Part shown: positions 17,422 through 26,713 of the stretch, one piece after another
How the letters are laid out: each line of letters begins with the position of its first letter
How positions within the stretch are numbered: position 1 is the first letter of the stretch
DNA from: Mycolicibacterium neoaurum
GTDB taxonomy: Bacteria; Actinomycetota; Actinomycetes; Mycobacteriales; Mycobacteriaceae
Direction of reading: 5' to 3'
Length of the DNA: 64,000 nucleotides
Assembly: GCF_036946495.1 (NCBI RefSeq)
Contig: NZ_JAQIIX010000002.1
Coordinates: 496,001 to 560,000 of the forward strand
The notes under the pieces: model-generated
Told to the model about the DNA's origin: nothing
What the model saw: the letters and a program-made list of their open reading frames with translations, nothing else
Database searches by the model: none
Translations under genes and position numbers: made by a program

Positions 17422-18117
17422 GTCGACGTGCAGTGTCGAACCTGTGATGAAACTCGACCGCGGCGAGGCGAGGAACAACACCGCCTGCGCGATCTCCATC
17501 GGGTCCGCGGTACGGCCCAACGGCATCGAGCGACCCAACTCCTCATTGGAATCACCCCACTCCGCCTGTACCCCTTCGGTTCTCGTAGGCCCCGGTGCCA
17601 CGCTGTTCACCCGGATCCCCGCCGCGCCGAATTCCACGGCCCAGGTACGGGTCAGCGATTCCACCGCCGCTTTCGACGCGCTGTACGCCGACGCCCGAGC
17701 GACCCCCTTGGTGGCGACCATCGTGGTGATGTTGACGATGCTGCCGTGGCCGCGGCCCAGCATGCCGTCGGCGATCCCGGCGGTCAGGAAATACAGTCCG
17801 CGGACGTTGATTCCGAATGTCGCGTCAAAGGAGCTCAGGTCCTGGTCGACGGTAAGCGCAGCCGGGAAGTAGGCCGCGTTGTTGACCAGGATGTCGACCT
17901 CCCCCGCGCTTCGGACCAGCTGCTCCACCCCACTGGGCGTGCCGATATCGGCTTGTACGAATCGCGCCCCGAGCTGATCCGCCGCGGCCACGCCGCGCTC
18001 GGCATTGCGCCCGGCGATGACGACGGCGGCACCGGCCTCGACGAGCAACCACGCCGACGCCAGCCCGATGCCCGCGGTGCCCCCGGTGACCAGTGCCCGC
18101 TGCCCTGCCAGTTCCAT
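17401..18117 (-). CDS. Short-chain dehydrogenase/reductase
   Basis: 238-aa classical SDR with the cofactor motif TGGTAGIG at residues 11-18, NNAA, and the catalytic SxnYxxxK as YSASKAAVESL. It ends with the FITGSTLHVDGGGA tail. NAD(P)-dependent oxidoreductase, substrate unknown. The start ATG 18117 shares a base with the sigma-factor stop (TGATG), so the SDR is translated as part of the sigma operon. Confidence 0.88.
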   Translation of the reverse strand: MELAGQRALVTGGTAGIGLASAWLLVEAGAAVVIAGRNAERGVAAADQLGARFVQADIGTPSGVEQLVRSAGEVDILVNNAAYFPAALTVDQDLSSFDATFGINVRGLYFLTAGIADGMLGRGHGSIVNITTMVATKGVARASAYSASKAAVESLTRTWAVEFGAAGIRVNSVAPGPTRTEGVQAEWGDSNEELGRSMPLGRTADPMEIAQAVLFLASPRSSFITGSTLHVDGGGAAL

Positions 18118-18671
18118 CAGGCGACCTCCTGGTCGCCGGGTGCCAACGCCAGGCGCAGCCGTTGCCGTGCCCGCGACGCGCGCGACATCACCGTTCCCAC
18201 CGGGATGTCCATGATGGTGGCGATCTCGGCGTAGGTGTAGCCCTCGACGAACGCATAGAACAACACGTTTGTGAACCCGTCCGGCAGCTCGCCGAGGGCA
18301 TCGCTGAGCTCGGGGTGCGCCAGCGCGCTCAGCACCTCGGCCTCGGCCGACACGTGGGCGGCCGTGCGTGCCAGCATCCGATCGCTAATCCCGTCGACCG
18401 GTGTCTCGGTCGGTCGACGTTGTTGGGCACGGTGGTTGCTGACCCACCGGTTGTACATGATCTTGAACAGCCACGCCTTGAGATTGGTGCCGTGCTGGAA
18501 CCGCGGATATCCCGCATAGGCGTGTAACAACGTGTCCTGCAACAGATCCTCGGCGTCGGCCTCGGACCGGGTCAGCCGGCGGGCACCACGATGCAGCATC
18601 TCCAGCAGCGGACGGGTCTCCGCCGCAAAACGTACCGACAGGTGTGGGTCGGGTACTGATGTCAGTGTCAT
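18117..18671 (-). CDS. ECF-type RNA polymerase sigma factor
   Basis: 184-aa sigma-70 family ECF protein. Region 2 contains DAEDLLQDTLLHAYAGYPRF and the core-binding KAWLFKIMYNRWVSNHR; region 4 has YTYAEIATIMDIPVGTVMSR. A sigma2 and a sigma4 domain are present with no C-terminal extension. The sequence is closest in style to the SigH/SigR-like ECF group, whose partners are zinc anti-sigmas, but no anti-sigma gene lies nearby. It sits between two oxidoreductase genes and overlaps the downstream SDR, suggesting stress-linked autoregulated expression of the cassette. Confidence 0.87.
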   Translation of the reverse strand: MTLTSVPDPHLSVRFAAETRPLLEMLHRGARRLTRSEADAEDLLQDTLLHAYAGYPRFQHGTNLKAWLFKIMYNRWVSNHRAQQRRPTETPVDGISDRMLARTAAHVSAEAEVLSALAHPELSDALGELPDGFTNVLFYAFVEGYTYAEIATIMDIPVGTVMSRASRARQRLRLALAPGDQEVA

Positions 18672-18683
18672 ATCGGACCGCCC

Positions 18684-19442
18684 CTACCGGTGCACCGGCG
18701 CGGAATCGGCCAGCCAGTCGGCGAACCGGGTGCCGAAGACCGTCGCCTCGGCACCGGCAACCAGCGTGGTGTCATCGAGCACCACCCCGAAGTAGGGGGC
18801 CGCACGGTCGGTGACGACCTCGCGGTCATCGCCGCTCGCCCGCAGCTGCAGGCTCACAAGCTCGTCGAGTCCGATGCGTTCGGGTCCGCACACCTCGACG
18901 ATGGCATCGGCGGATTGACCTACCGCGACACCGGCCACTGCGGTCGCGACATCGTCGGCGGCCATCGGCTGGCTCGCCGCCGAGGTGATCCGAACCGTCC
19001 CGCCGACTGTGGCCGAATCGGCGATGCGGCCGACGAATTCGAAGAACTGGGTGGCCCGCACGATGGTGAACGGGATGCCCCCGTCCCGGATCAACCTCTC
19101 CTGGGCAAGTTTCGCCCGGAAGTAGCCGCTGTCCTGGAGCCGATCGGTCCCCACCACCGACAGGGCGACGTAGTGCGATACGCCAACGGCCCTCGCCGCG
19201 GCCAGCACGTTGTTTCCGGCACGGGTGAAGAAGTCCAGCGCAGGCCCATCCTCGAAGGACGGCGAGTTCGCGACGTCGACGATGACTTCCGCGCCGGTCA
19301 GCGCATCGGCCAGACCATCGCCGGTCAGGATGTCGACCCCCGAGGCCGGGGATGCCGGCAGCACGTCGTGGCCCTGCCTGCCGAGTTCGGTGACCACCCT
19401 CGAGCCGATGAGCCCGGTGCCACCGATAACCACGATTTTCAC
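18684..19442 (-). CDS. NmrA-like NAD(P)-binding protein
   Basis: 252-aa atypical SDR of the NmrA/NAD(P)-binding type. The N-terminus KIVVIGGTGLIGSRVV is the Rossmann glycine motif, followed by an NADP-sensing-like VDVANSPSFED and ALSVVGTDRLQ. There is no YxxxK catalytic pair at the usual place, as is common in NmrA-like proteins that sense redox state or reduce quinones. The start GTG 19442 follows a near-perfect GGAGGAACTT Shine-Dalgarno. It is the first gene of a run that includes the ECF sigma factor 12 bp downstream. Confidence 0.82.
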   Translation of the reverse strand: MKIVVIGGTGLIGSRVVTELGRQGHDVLPASPASGVDILTGDGLADALTGAEVIVDVANSPSFEDGPALDFFTRAGNNVLAAARAVGVSHYVALSVVGTDRLQDSGYFRAKLAQERLIRDGGIPFTIVRATQFFEFVGRIADSATVGGTVRITSAASQPMAADDVATAVAGVAVGQSADAIVEVCGPERIGLDELVSLQLRASGDDREVVTDRAAPYFGVVLDDTTLVAGAEATVFGTRFADWLADSAPVHR

Positions 19443-19540
19443 AAGTTCCTCCAGTTCCGAGTCATTCTTCGGAAACCAGCGTGTCCCGGTGCACCACCGC
19501 ACCGAGCCCTTGAAAGTCCGTAGTCTCTCCGACTACGTGG

Positions 19541-22303
19541 TCAGCGGGCGACCGTGCGCAACTGCCGGCGCGACCTGATACCCAGCTTCACGAACACCTT
19601 GCGCAGATGCCACTCCACGGTGTGGGTGCTGATGAACAGCTGCGCGCCGATCTCGGCGTTGGTCAACCCATCGGCGGCCAGCGCGGCGATCTGTGCCTCC
19701 TGCGCGGTGAGCGCATCCCCGGCACCGAACTGTCGGGCACGCACCTTCTCGCCGACCGCCACCAACTCGCGACGCGTCCGTTCCGCGAACGCTTGCGCGC
19801 CCATCGCGGTGAACAGTTCGTGTGCGGCACCGAGTTGATGGCGCGCGTCGGTCCGGCGGTTTGCCCGGCGAAGCCACTCACCGTAGGACAGCCGCACCCG
19901 GGACAGGAGCAACCGGATACCGACCCGATCCAATCGTTCGATCGCGTCGAGAAACTTCGCCTCGGCAGCGGTGTCATCGGCCACCAGTGCCCGCGCGGCC
20001 GATGCCGCACCGTGGCCCCACTGGGTGCCGCCTGCGGTGGCACGTTCGACGAATCTCGGCAGGGCCGCAGTGGCGGTGGTCCGGTCGCCGACGTGCACCG
20101 CCGCCTCGATCAGTTCGTACAGACCCCAGCTGTGGAACCCGAGATCCTCGTACTCGCAACAGTGCCGGGCGGCGGCCAACGCTTCGGCATACCGGCCGAG
20201 CCCGTTGTTCAGTACCGCGCCACAGAACGCCGCCAGACCGCTCAGCCGACCTTCACCACGAGCCGCCCCCGCGGTGCCGGCACTCTCGATGAGTTCGATG
20301 GCCTCCTCGGGCACACCTCGCCAGGCAGCAACATTGAGCGAGTGATATCGCACGGGTACCTGCCCCATGGCGGTACTCATGGCCGCGGCTTCCTCCAGAA
20401 CATCTGCGGCAACGCCGAACTCACCGCGATAGAAGTGCACGCCGGCCCGGTAGCCCAGCGCCGGCGGCAGCGCGGCCACGGCTCCGAGGTCACGCGCGCG
20501 ACGCACGGTGTCGGTAGCGATGCGTTCGAGCACCGCGTCGTCCCACAGCTCGTGGGCTGCCGATTCCTGGATCACCGGGGACGGCCAGTACAGCCACCGG
20601 GCCGGGTTGTGCTCCGCATCGGCGTTCCACATGTCCAGTGCGGCGATCAGTTCCGTCGATCCGGCACCGGGACCATCGATGATCCGCGCGCACATCCCCG
20701 CGAGGAGACGATCGATGGACCGAGCCGGATCGACGGCCTTCCGTGCGGCCTCGGCACCCTCGGTGGCCACCTCCGCCAGCAGCTTCGGCGGGCCCAACCG
20801 TCCGGCGTACATCGCCGCCGCGAGCGCCTCCAGATAGGTTTCCCTGGCGAGTTCGTCGTCGAGGCCGTTCAAACCACGGGCGGCGGTCAGTAGTCCCTCG
20901 GCGGCCTCGGCGACGGTGGGCGCACCCGCCGCCGCCGTCCGGCTACGGACGAAGTCCATCTGCGCCCGCATCCGCACCACCAGAGCCTTCTGCACCGGCT
21001 CCAGCGGCGCGGAGTCCGTCATCGCCAGCAGCGCGTAGGCCGAATCCGGCTCGGCCACCTCACGTTTGGCCTGGGCGGCGGCGATGGCACGCGCTCCGCG
21101 AAGGTGCGGATCCCTGGTGAGCACCGCCGCGCGTTCCAGGAAGGCGGCAGCGGCCGCCATGCCGCCGCGTCGCTGTGCGCGACCGGCGGATGCCTCCAGT
21201 TCGGCCGCCACCGCATCATCGGGCCCCGCCGCGGCATTGGCGGCGTGCCAGGCCCGCCGGTCCGGATCGGCCTGCGGGTCCGTCGCCCGCGCCAGCGCGC
21301 GATGGACGCCGCGGCGTTCGCCGAGGTCGGCGGCCCGGTAGGCCGCCGAACGCATCAGCGGGTGGGCGAACCGGACCCGGGTCCCGAGTTCGATCATGCC
21401 CGCCACCTCGGCGGGACCCAGCTCATCGACGGGTATGCCCAAAAGAGCTGCGGCGCGCAGGAACAACGCCGCATCACCGACCGGCTCGGCAGCGGCGAGC
21501 AACAGCAGCTGCCGAGTTGGCATCGGCAGCCGTTGGATGCGTGCAACGTATCCGTCCTCGAGGGCGGCTGTCGAGGAACGTCGACCGGAAATCCAGAAGC
21601 CACCGGCCAATTCGGCGGCCGAGACACTGCGCGGCACATCGAGGAGCGCCAAGGGCACCCCGCGGGTTTCCGCGACGATACGATCGCGCACCAGCGGATC
21701 GATACCGCCGATCATGATCGACTCCAGCAGTTCGCGTGCGGCGGCATCACCGAGTCCGGTGACCGGGTGCTCGGGCAACCCGGCGAGCACGTCGGGGTGA
21801 CCGTCGCGGATGGCGAACACCATGGCCACCGGCTCTGCCAACAGTCGTCGTGCGACGAACGCCAACACCTGCACCGACACCGTGTCGAGCCATTGCGCAT
21901 CGTCGATCAGGCACAGGACGGGCTGGGTGGCCGAGGCGCCCGCCAGCAGGCTCAGTACTGCCAATCCCACCAGGAACCGGTCGGGTGGCGGCCCGGTGCC
22001 GTATCCGAATGCGACCTCCAGAGCGGCGCGCTGCGGTATCGGCAACGTCGCGATGTCGGCGAGTAGCGGCGTGCACAGCTGTTGCAGCCCGGCGAAGGCG
22101 AGTTCCATATCGGACTCCACACCGGCCAATCGGAGCAGGCTGAATCCGGTTGCGTTGCAGGCCATCTGGTCCAGCAGCGCAGTCTTGCCCACGCCCGCCT
22201 CACCGCGCAGCACCAGCACCCGGCTCCGGCCCGACCGCGCGTCGAGGGTGAGGGCGTCGAGGATCGCGGCATCACGCTCGCGGCCGCGCAGCCTCTCCGA
22301 CAT
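19541..22303 (-). CDS. LuxR-family (LAL-type) ATPase transcriptional regulator
   Basis: 920-aa large ATP-binding LuxR regulator. Walker A GEAGVGKT lies at residues 34-41 and Walker B VLCLIDDAQWLD near 129-140, making an AAA/STAND ATPase that likely switches on ligand binding. A long TPR-like helical middle follows. The C-terminus is a GerE/LuxR HTH, with LTAQEAQIAALAADGLTNAE and STHTVEWHLRKVF. The frame is open upstream to 23569, but that region is antisense to the MBL gene; the start ATG 22303 is placed where the ATPase domain begins. It probably controls the divergent MBL gene. Confidence 0.87.
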   Translation of the reverse strand: MSERLRGRERDAAILDALTLDARSGRSRVLVLRGEAGVGKTALLDQMACNATGFSLLRLAGVESDMELAFAGLQQLCTPLLADIATLPIPQRAALEVAFGYGTGPPPDRFLVGLAVLSLLAGASATQPVLCLIDDAQWLDTVSVQVLAFVARRLLAEPVAMVFAIRDGHPDVLAGLPEHPVTGLGDAAARELLESIMIGGIDPLVRDRIVAETRGVPLALLDVPRSVSAAELAGGFWISGRRSSTAALEDGYVARIQRLPMPTRQLLLLAAAEPVGDAALFLRAAALLGIPVDELGPAEVAGMIELGTRVRFAHPLMRSAAYRAADLGERRGVHRALARATDPQADPDRRAWHAANAAAGPDDAVAAELEASAGRAQRRGGMAAAAAFLERAAVLTRDPHLRGARAIAAAQAKREVAEPDSAYALLAMTDSAPLEPVQKALVVRMRAQMDFVRSRTAAAGAPTVAEAAEGLLTAARGLNGLDDELARETYLEALAAAMYAGRLGPPKLLAEVATEGAEAARKAVDPARSIDRLLAGMCARIIDGPGAGSTELIAALDMWNADAEHNPARWLYWPSPVIQESAAHELWDDAVLERIATDTVRRARDLGAVAALPPALGYRAGVHFYRGEFGVAADVLEEAAAMSTAMGQVPVRYHSLNVAAWRGVPEEAIELIESAGTAGAARGEGRLSGLAAFCGAVLNNGLGRYAEALAAARHCCEYEDLGFHSWGLYELIEAAVHVGDRTTATAALPRFVERATAGGTQWGHGAASAARALVADDTAAEAKFLDAIERLDRVGIRLLLSRVRLSYGEWLRRANRRTDARHQLGAAHELFTAMGAQAFAERTRRELVAVGEKVRARQFGAGDALTAQEAQIAALAADGLTNAEIGAQLFISTHTVEWHLRKVFVKLGIRSRRQLRTVAR

Positions 22304-22420
22304 AGCCGTCGATGGTAACGACTCCACGCCACTGTCGGATCGGGGATGAGTCCACGGCCGTGCGTGCGTTCGACCGACCAGAAGTGTGCAGCCCGCACCT
22401 TCGTGAGCATCGGAGAAATC

Positions 22421-23332
22421 ATGAGCGTGGACAACCTCACCCGCAGCGACAACGGCCTCGACGAGCTGGTGCCGTCGCGGTACGCCCTGAAGATCGGCGA
22501 TATCGACGTGTTGATCATCAGCGACGGCGTACTGCCGATCACGGCATCCACCATGGCCACCAACGCCGAACCGGCCGAGTACTCGGCGTGGCTGAAGGAC
22601 ATGTTCCTCCCGCCGGAGATCCTGGACTGGCCCCTCAACGTCGCCGTGGTGCGCAGCGGGAGCCGGACCATCCTGATCGATTCCGGTCTCGGCACCGAGT
22701 TCCCGGACTTCCCACGGGCGGGCCAACTGGGTATGCGACTGTCCGCGGCGGGGGTCGAACCCTCCTCGGTCACCGATGTGGTGCTGACCCACCTGCACAT
22801 GGACCATATCGGGGGTCTGCTGGTCGACGGGCTGCGCAACAAGCTCCGTCCCGACCTGCGCGTGCACGTTGCCGCCGCCGAGGCGGAGTTCTGGCAGTCC
22901 CCGGACTTCTCCCGCACCGTCATGCCCGCGTCGATACCGCCCGTACTCCGACGGACCGCCGCCCAGTTCCTCGACCTCTATCGCGGGCAACTGCGCACCT
23001 TCGAGGACGTCTACGAGGTGGCGCCGGGAGTTGTGTTGCGGCGCACGGGCGGACACACCCCAGGGCACAGCGTCGTGCGTATCGAATCCGGCGGCGAGGC
23101 GCTGACGTTCGCCGGTGACGCGGTGTTCCAGCCGGGATTCGACAACCCCGAATGGCAGAACGGTTTCGAACACGACCCCGAGGAGGCGACCCGGGTCCGG
23201 ATTGCGCTGTTGGCCGATCTGGCGGCCAGTGGTGAACTGCTGGTGGCCACCCACCTTCCGTTCCCGTCGCTGTGCCATGTGTCCGCGCACGGCGGGACAT
23301 TCCGCTTCGTCCCGGTGACCTGGGACTACTGA
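22421..23332 (+). CDS. Metallo-beta-lactamase-fold hydrolase
   Basis: 303-aa MBL-fold hydrolase with the binuclear zinc motif LTHLHMDHIGG (HxHxDH), GGHTPGHSVVRI as the third His region, and a final VATHLPFPS. The length and N-terminal KIGDIDVLIISDG match the lactonase-like/AidC-type subgroup, but quorum-quenching activity is only a possibility. The start ATG 22421 has GGAG 6 nt upstream. It is divergent from the LAL regulator, 117 bp away. Confidence 0.83.
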   Translation: MSVDNLTRSDNGLDELVPSRYALKIGDIDVLIISDGVLPITASTMATNAEPAEYSAWLKDMFLPPEILDWPLNVAVVRSGSRTILIDSGLGTEFPDFPRAGQLGMRLSAAGVEPSSVTDVVLTHLHMDHIGGLLVDGLRNKLRPDLRVHVAAAEAEFWQSPDFSRTVMPASIPPVLRRTAAQFLDLYRGQLRTFEDVYEVAPGVVLRRTGGHTPGHSVVRIESGGEALTFAGDAVFQPGFDNPEWQNGFEHDPEEATRVRIALLADLAASGELLVATHLPFPSLCHVSAHGGTFRFVPVTWDY

Positions 23333-23358
23333 CGGCCTGGCGCCTGCGGCCGGGTGGG

Positions 23359-23823
23359 CTACTCGGCGATGACACCCCACTTCGCCTCGGCTCCCGAGTG
23401 CCCGATCAGCACCACGCCGACCGTCGAGGACACACCGACCACCACGGCAAGGATCGCCACTCCTACCGCGAGCCCGCGACTCGGTCGCTCCGCGCGCGAC
23501 TCCCGCACATGCTGAACCGCCTGCAAGATCGCCACGACCAACAACCCGATCGCGAAGTAGATCATCCACTCGCCGCGCTCCTCATGCAGCTCGAGGATCG
23601 CGCTGTGCTCAGCTTCGCGGTTGTACAGCCACTCACCCGCTGACGTCGTCAGCGGTGTGAGCACCGTGACGCCGGCAGCCAGGGCCAGCACCAGCCACAC
23701 CAGACGAGTGCGGGCGGCCCGCCAGAACGCACAGAGGATGAGCAACGCGGCTGTCAACGGGGCCAGCACCACGACACCGTGCACCAGCAGGGCATGAGCG
23801 GGAATTCCGGCAAGAGTGGTCAT
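23359..23823 (-). CDS. DUF2231-type integral membrane protein
   Basis: 154-aa protein with about four hydrophobic helices and the short motif GIPAHALLVHGVVVLAPL typical of DUF2231 membrane proteins, in which conserved His residues may bind heme or metal. A HSAILELHEERGEW loop separates helices 2 and 3. The start ATG 23823 is preceded by AGGAG. It sits 132 bp upstream of the fbiC 3' end and converges with the MBL gene. Function unknown. Confidence 0.72.
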   Translation of the reverse strand: MTTLAGIPAHALLVHGVVVLAPLTAALLILCAFWRAARTRLVWLVLALAAGVTVLTPLTTSAGEWLYNREAEHSAILELHEERGEWMIYFAIGLLVVAILQAVQHVRESRAERPSRGLAVGVAILAVVVGVSSTVGVVLIGHSGAEAKWGVIAE

Positions 23824-23955
23824 GGTGTCGCTCCTCGGATATGCGCATCCAGAAGATACCCCCTCAGACCGCCGAGCGACGCACCAAACACCTTTTCCGG
23901 CAACACGATCCGACACAGGCAAGGCTACGCTCACCCCGCCCGGCCGGGTCGGTGA

Positions 23956-26526
23956 TCACGCCGCCAGCGGGGTGTAGTCGGTGGTGCGCTGCCGGGCCGG
24001 CCTACCGATACCCTCGGCGATGGCGACGAGTTCGGCGACGGTCTTGGCCGACCCGTTCTCTGAACCGGCCATCCGCGAGATGGTCTCTTCCATCAGCGTT
24101 CCGCCGAGATCGTTCGCCCCGCCGTTGAGCATCACCTGGGTTCGCTCGACACCCAGCTTGACCCAGCTGGTCTGGATGCTGGGAATCCTGCCGTGCAACA
24201 TGATTCGCGCCAACGCATGCACGGCACGGTTGTCGCGGTGCGTCGGCCCCGGCCGCGCACCACCGGCCAGGTACAGCGGCGAGGACTGGTGCACGAAGGG
24301 CAACGGAACGAACTCGGTGAAACCGCCGGTGCGATCCTGGATATCGCGCAACACGTTCAGGTGACCCACCCAGTGCTTGGGGGTGTCGACATGGCCGTAC
24401 ATCATCGTCGAACTCGACCGTAGACCCACCTCGTGCGCGGTGGTGACGACGTCGATCCACTCCGCGGCAGGCAGCTTGCCCTTGGTCAGCACCCAGCGGA
24501 TCTCGTCATCGAGAATCTCCGCGGCCGTCCCCGGGATCGAGCCGAGACCCGCCGCGCGCAACTCGGTGAGCCACTCACGCACCGACAGCCCGCTACGGGT
24601 GACACCGTTGGCGATCTCCATCGGCGAGAACGCGTGCACGTGCATCGAGGGCACCCTGGCCTTGACCGCGCGCACCAGATCCGCGTACCCGGTGACCGGG
24701 AGCTCGGGATCGATTCCACCCTGCATGCACACCTCGGTGGCACCGGCGACGTGCGCCTCCCATGCCCGGTCGGCGACCTCGTCGGTGGACAGCGAGAAGG
24801 CATCGGCATCGCCCTTGCGCTGCGCGAACGCGCAGAATCGGCAGCCGGTGTAGCAGATATTGGTGAAGTTGATATTCCGGTTGATCACGAAGGTGACGTC
24901 ATCGCCGACCACCTCGCGGCGCAGCGAATCCGCCAGCGCAGCAACGGCATCCAGCGCCGGTCCGTCGGCAGTGGCCAACGCCAGGTACTCGTCGTCGGTG
25001 CAACCGCCCGGGTTGCGTTCGGCCGAGCGCAACGCCGCCAACACATCGGTGTCGATGCGTTCGGGTGCGCGCGCAGCGAGCTCGGACACCTTCTCCCGGA
25101 TGGACTCCCAATCCCCGAACGCACTGTCGAGGTCACTGCGGGTGTCGGTGCGCCGACCCTCCGAATCGATGGCCGTGTGCAAATCCGTGCGGCCCAACGA
25201 CTCCGAGGCCTCGTCGGGTTCCTGCCAGGGCCGCCCCGCGGGGTTGACGTCGCGGGCCAGACCGGTGTCCGGGTCGGCCAGCGCGTCGACATGCCCACGC
25301 ACCCGCGGGTCGATCCATGCCGCGCCCGCCTGCACGTACTGCGGCTGCGCGGTCAACCGCTGCACCAGGTCGTAGCCGGCCTCGGCGGTGACGGCCGCCA
25401 GATCGTCGAGATTAGGCCACGGTCGCTCCGGGTTCACGTGGTCCGGCGTCAGCGGGGACACCCCGCCCCAGTCGTCGACACCGGCACCGATCAGTGCCAG
25501 GCACTCCGCCGGCGACACCAGATTCGGCGGCGCCTGGATGCGCATCTTGGGCCCGAGTACCAGCCGCGTCACCGCGATGGTCGCCACGAAATCGTCGATG
25601 CCCGCATCGGGGGCCCCGGCCATGGCCGTGTGGTCCTTGGCCCGGAAGTTCTGCACGATCACTTCCTGAACGTGACCGAATTCCTTGTGCGACTTACGAA
25701 TCGCATGCATGGTCTCGGCGCGCTCGGTGAGTGTCTCGCCGATACCAACCAGCAGGCCTGTGGTGAACGGGATGGAGAGCCTGCCGGCGTCATCGAGGGT
25801 CCGCAACCGGACCGCGGGGTCCTTGTCCGGGCTGCCGTAGTGGGCCAGCCCCTTGGTCTCGAACAGCCGCCGCGAGGTGGTCTCCAGCATCATGCCCATC
25901 GACGGCGCGACGGGCTTGAGCCGGGACAGTTCGGTCCAGCTCATGACCCCCGGATTGAGGTGCGGTAGCAGGCCCGTCTCCTCCAGCACCCGGATGGCCA
26001 TCGCCCGGACATAGTCCAGGGTGGAGTCGTAGCCGCGCTCGTCGAGCCACTGAGCGGCTTCGTCCCACCGGGCCTCAGGGCGATCTCCCAGGGTGAAAAG
26101 CGCTTCCTTACAACCCAGCTCCGCGCCCCGGCGTGCCACGTCGAGGATCTCGTCGGGCTCCATGAACATGCCCTTGCCCTCGGCACGCAACTTGCCAGGC
26201 ACCGTCACGAAGGTGCAGTAGTGGCATTTGTCGCGACACAGATGGGTGATGGGGATGAAGACCTTGCGCGAGTAGCTGACCGGCAGCCGGCCGGTCCCGC
26301 CGCGCCGGCCGGCCGATTCCAGACCGGCGTCACGGACCCGGGCCGCGCTGGCACATAGGTCGGCCAGGTCGTCACCGCGGGCGGTCATCGCGATGGCCGC
26401 CTCGTCCACGTTGAGCGTCACCCCGTCGCGGGCGCGGCGCAGTACACGCCGCAGCGCGGACGGATTCGACTTCGGCGGTACCACCGGGCTGGGCAGATCG
26501 GAGCCGTGCTGGGGGTTCAGAGCCAC
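23956..26526 (-). CDS. fbiC: FO synthase, bifunctional (F420 biosynthesis)
   Basis: 856-aa fusion of CofG and CofH, two radical SAM enzymes that join a ribityl-aminouracil with tyrosine to make FO, the chromophore of cofactor F420. The first 4Fe-4S motif is CRDKCHYC at residues 97-104 and the second is CYTGCRFC in the second half, each heading its own domain. With the GTG start at 26526 the length equals M. tuberculosis FbiC as I recall it. An upstream in-frame ATG at 26571 is less likely. The gene is monocistronic here. Confidence 0.95.
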   Translation of the reverse strand: MALNPQHGSDLPSPVVPPKSNPSALRRVLRRARDGVTLNVDEAAIAMTARGDDLADLCASAARVRDAGLESAGRRGGTGRLPVSYSRKVFIPITHLCRDKCHYCTFVTVPGKLRAEGKGMFMEPDEILDVARRGAELGCKEALFTLGDRPEARWDEAAQWLDERGYDSTLDYVRAMAIRVLEETGLLPHLNPGVMSWTELSRLKPVAPSMGMMLETTSRRLFETKGLAHYGSPDKDPAVRLRTLDDAGRLSIPFTTGLLVGIGETLTERAETMHAIRKSHKEFGHVQEVIVQNFRAKDHTAMAGAPDAGIDDFVATIAVTRLVLGPKMRIQAPPNLVSPAECLALIGAGVDDWGGVSPLTPDHVNPERPWPNLDDLAAVTAEAGYDLVQRLTAQPQYVQAGAAWIDPRVRGHVDALADPDTGLARDVNPAGRPWQEPDEASESLGRTDLHTAIDSEGRRTDTRSDLDSAFGDWESIREKVSELAARAPERIDTDVLAALRSAERNPGGCTDDEYLALATADGPALDAVAALADSLRREVVGDDVTFVINRNINFTNICYTGCRFCAFAQRKGDADAFSLSTDEVADRAWEAHVAGATEVCMQGGIDPELPVTGYADLVRAVKARVPSMHVHAFSPMEIANGVTRSGLSVREWLTELRAAGLGSIPGTAAEILDDEIRWVLTKGKLPAAEWIDVVTTAHEVGLRSSSTMMYGHVDTPKHWVGHLNVLRDIQDRTGGFTEFVPLPFVHQSSPLYLAGGARPGPTHRDNRAVHALARIMLHGRIPSIQTSWVKLGVERTQVMLNGGANDLGGTLMEETISRMAGSENGSAKTVAELVAIAEGIGRPARQRTTDYTPLAA

Positions 26527-26713
26527 TCCGGTGTAACCCCGCTGTCGGCGCGGATCATCCGCGCGTCTCACTATCTGAAACAGCTGCCACTGGCATAGGG
26601 GTCACGATAGCCTCCGACGAGACACCCCGACGCGACCCGTCCGCGGAATACCTCCCAGCTTGCTGACTTGCGCGTAAGTTATCCGACGTCGGGACCGATT
26701 CTCAGGAGCTGTC

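Noticed and set aside
22304..23569. Upstream extension of the LuxR/LAL regulator frame to 23569
   Set aside because: Would run antisense through the MBL-fold hydrolase; the ATPase domain begins naturally at 22303.
24433..25968. 511-codon plus-strand frame inside fbiC
   Set aside because: Antisense to a highly conserved bifunctional enzyme; no protein-like features.
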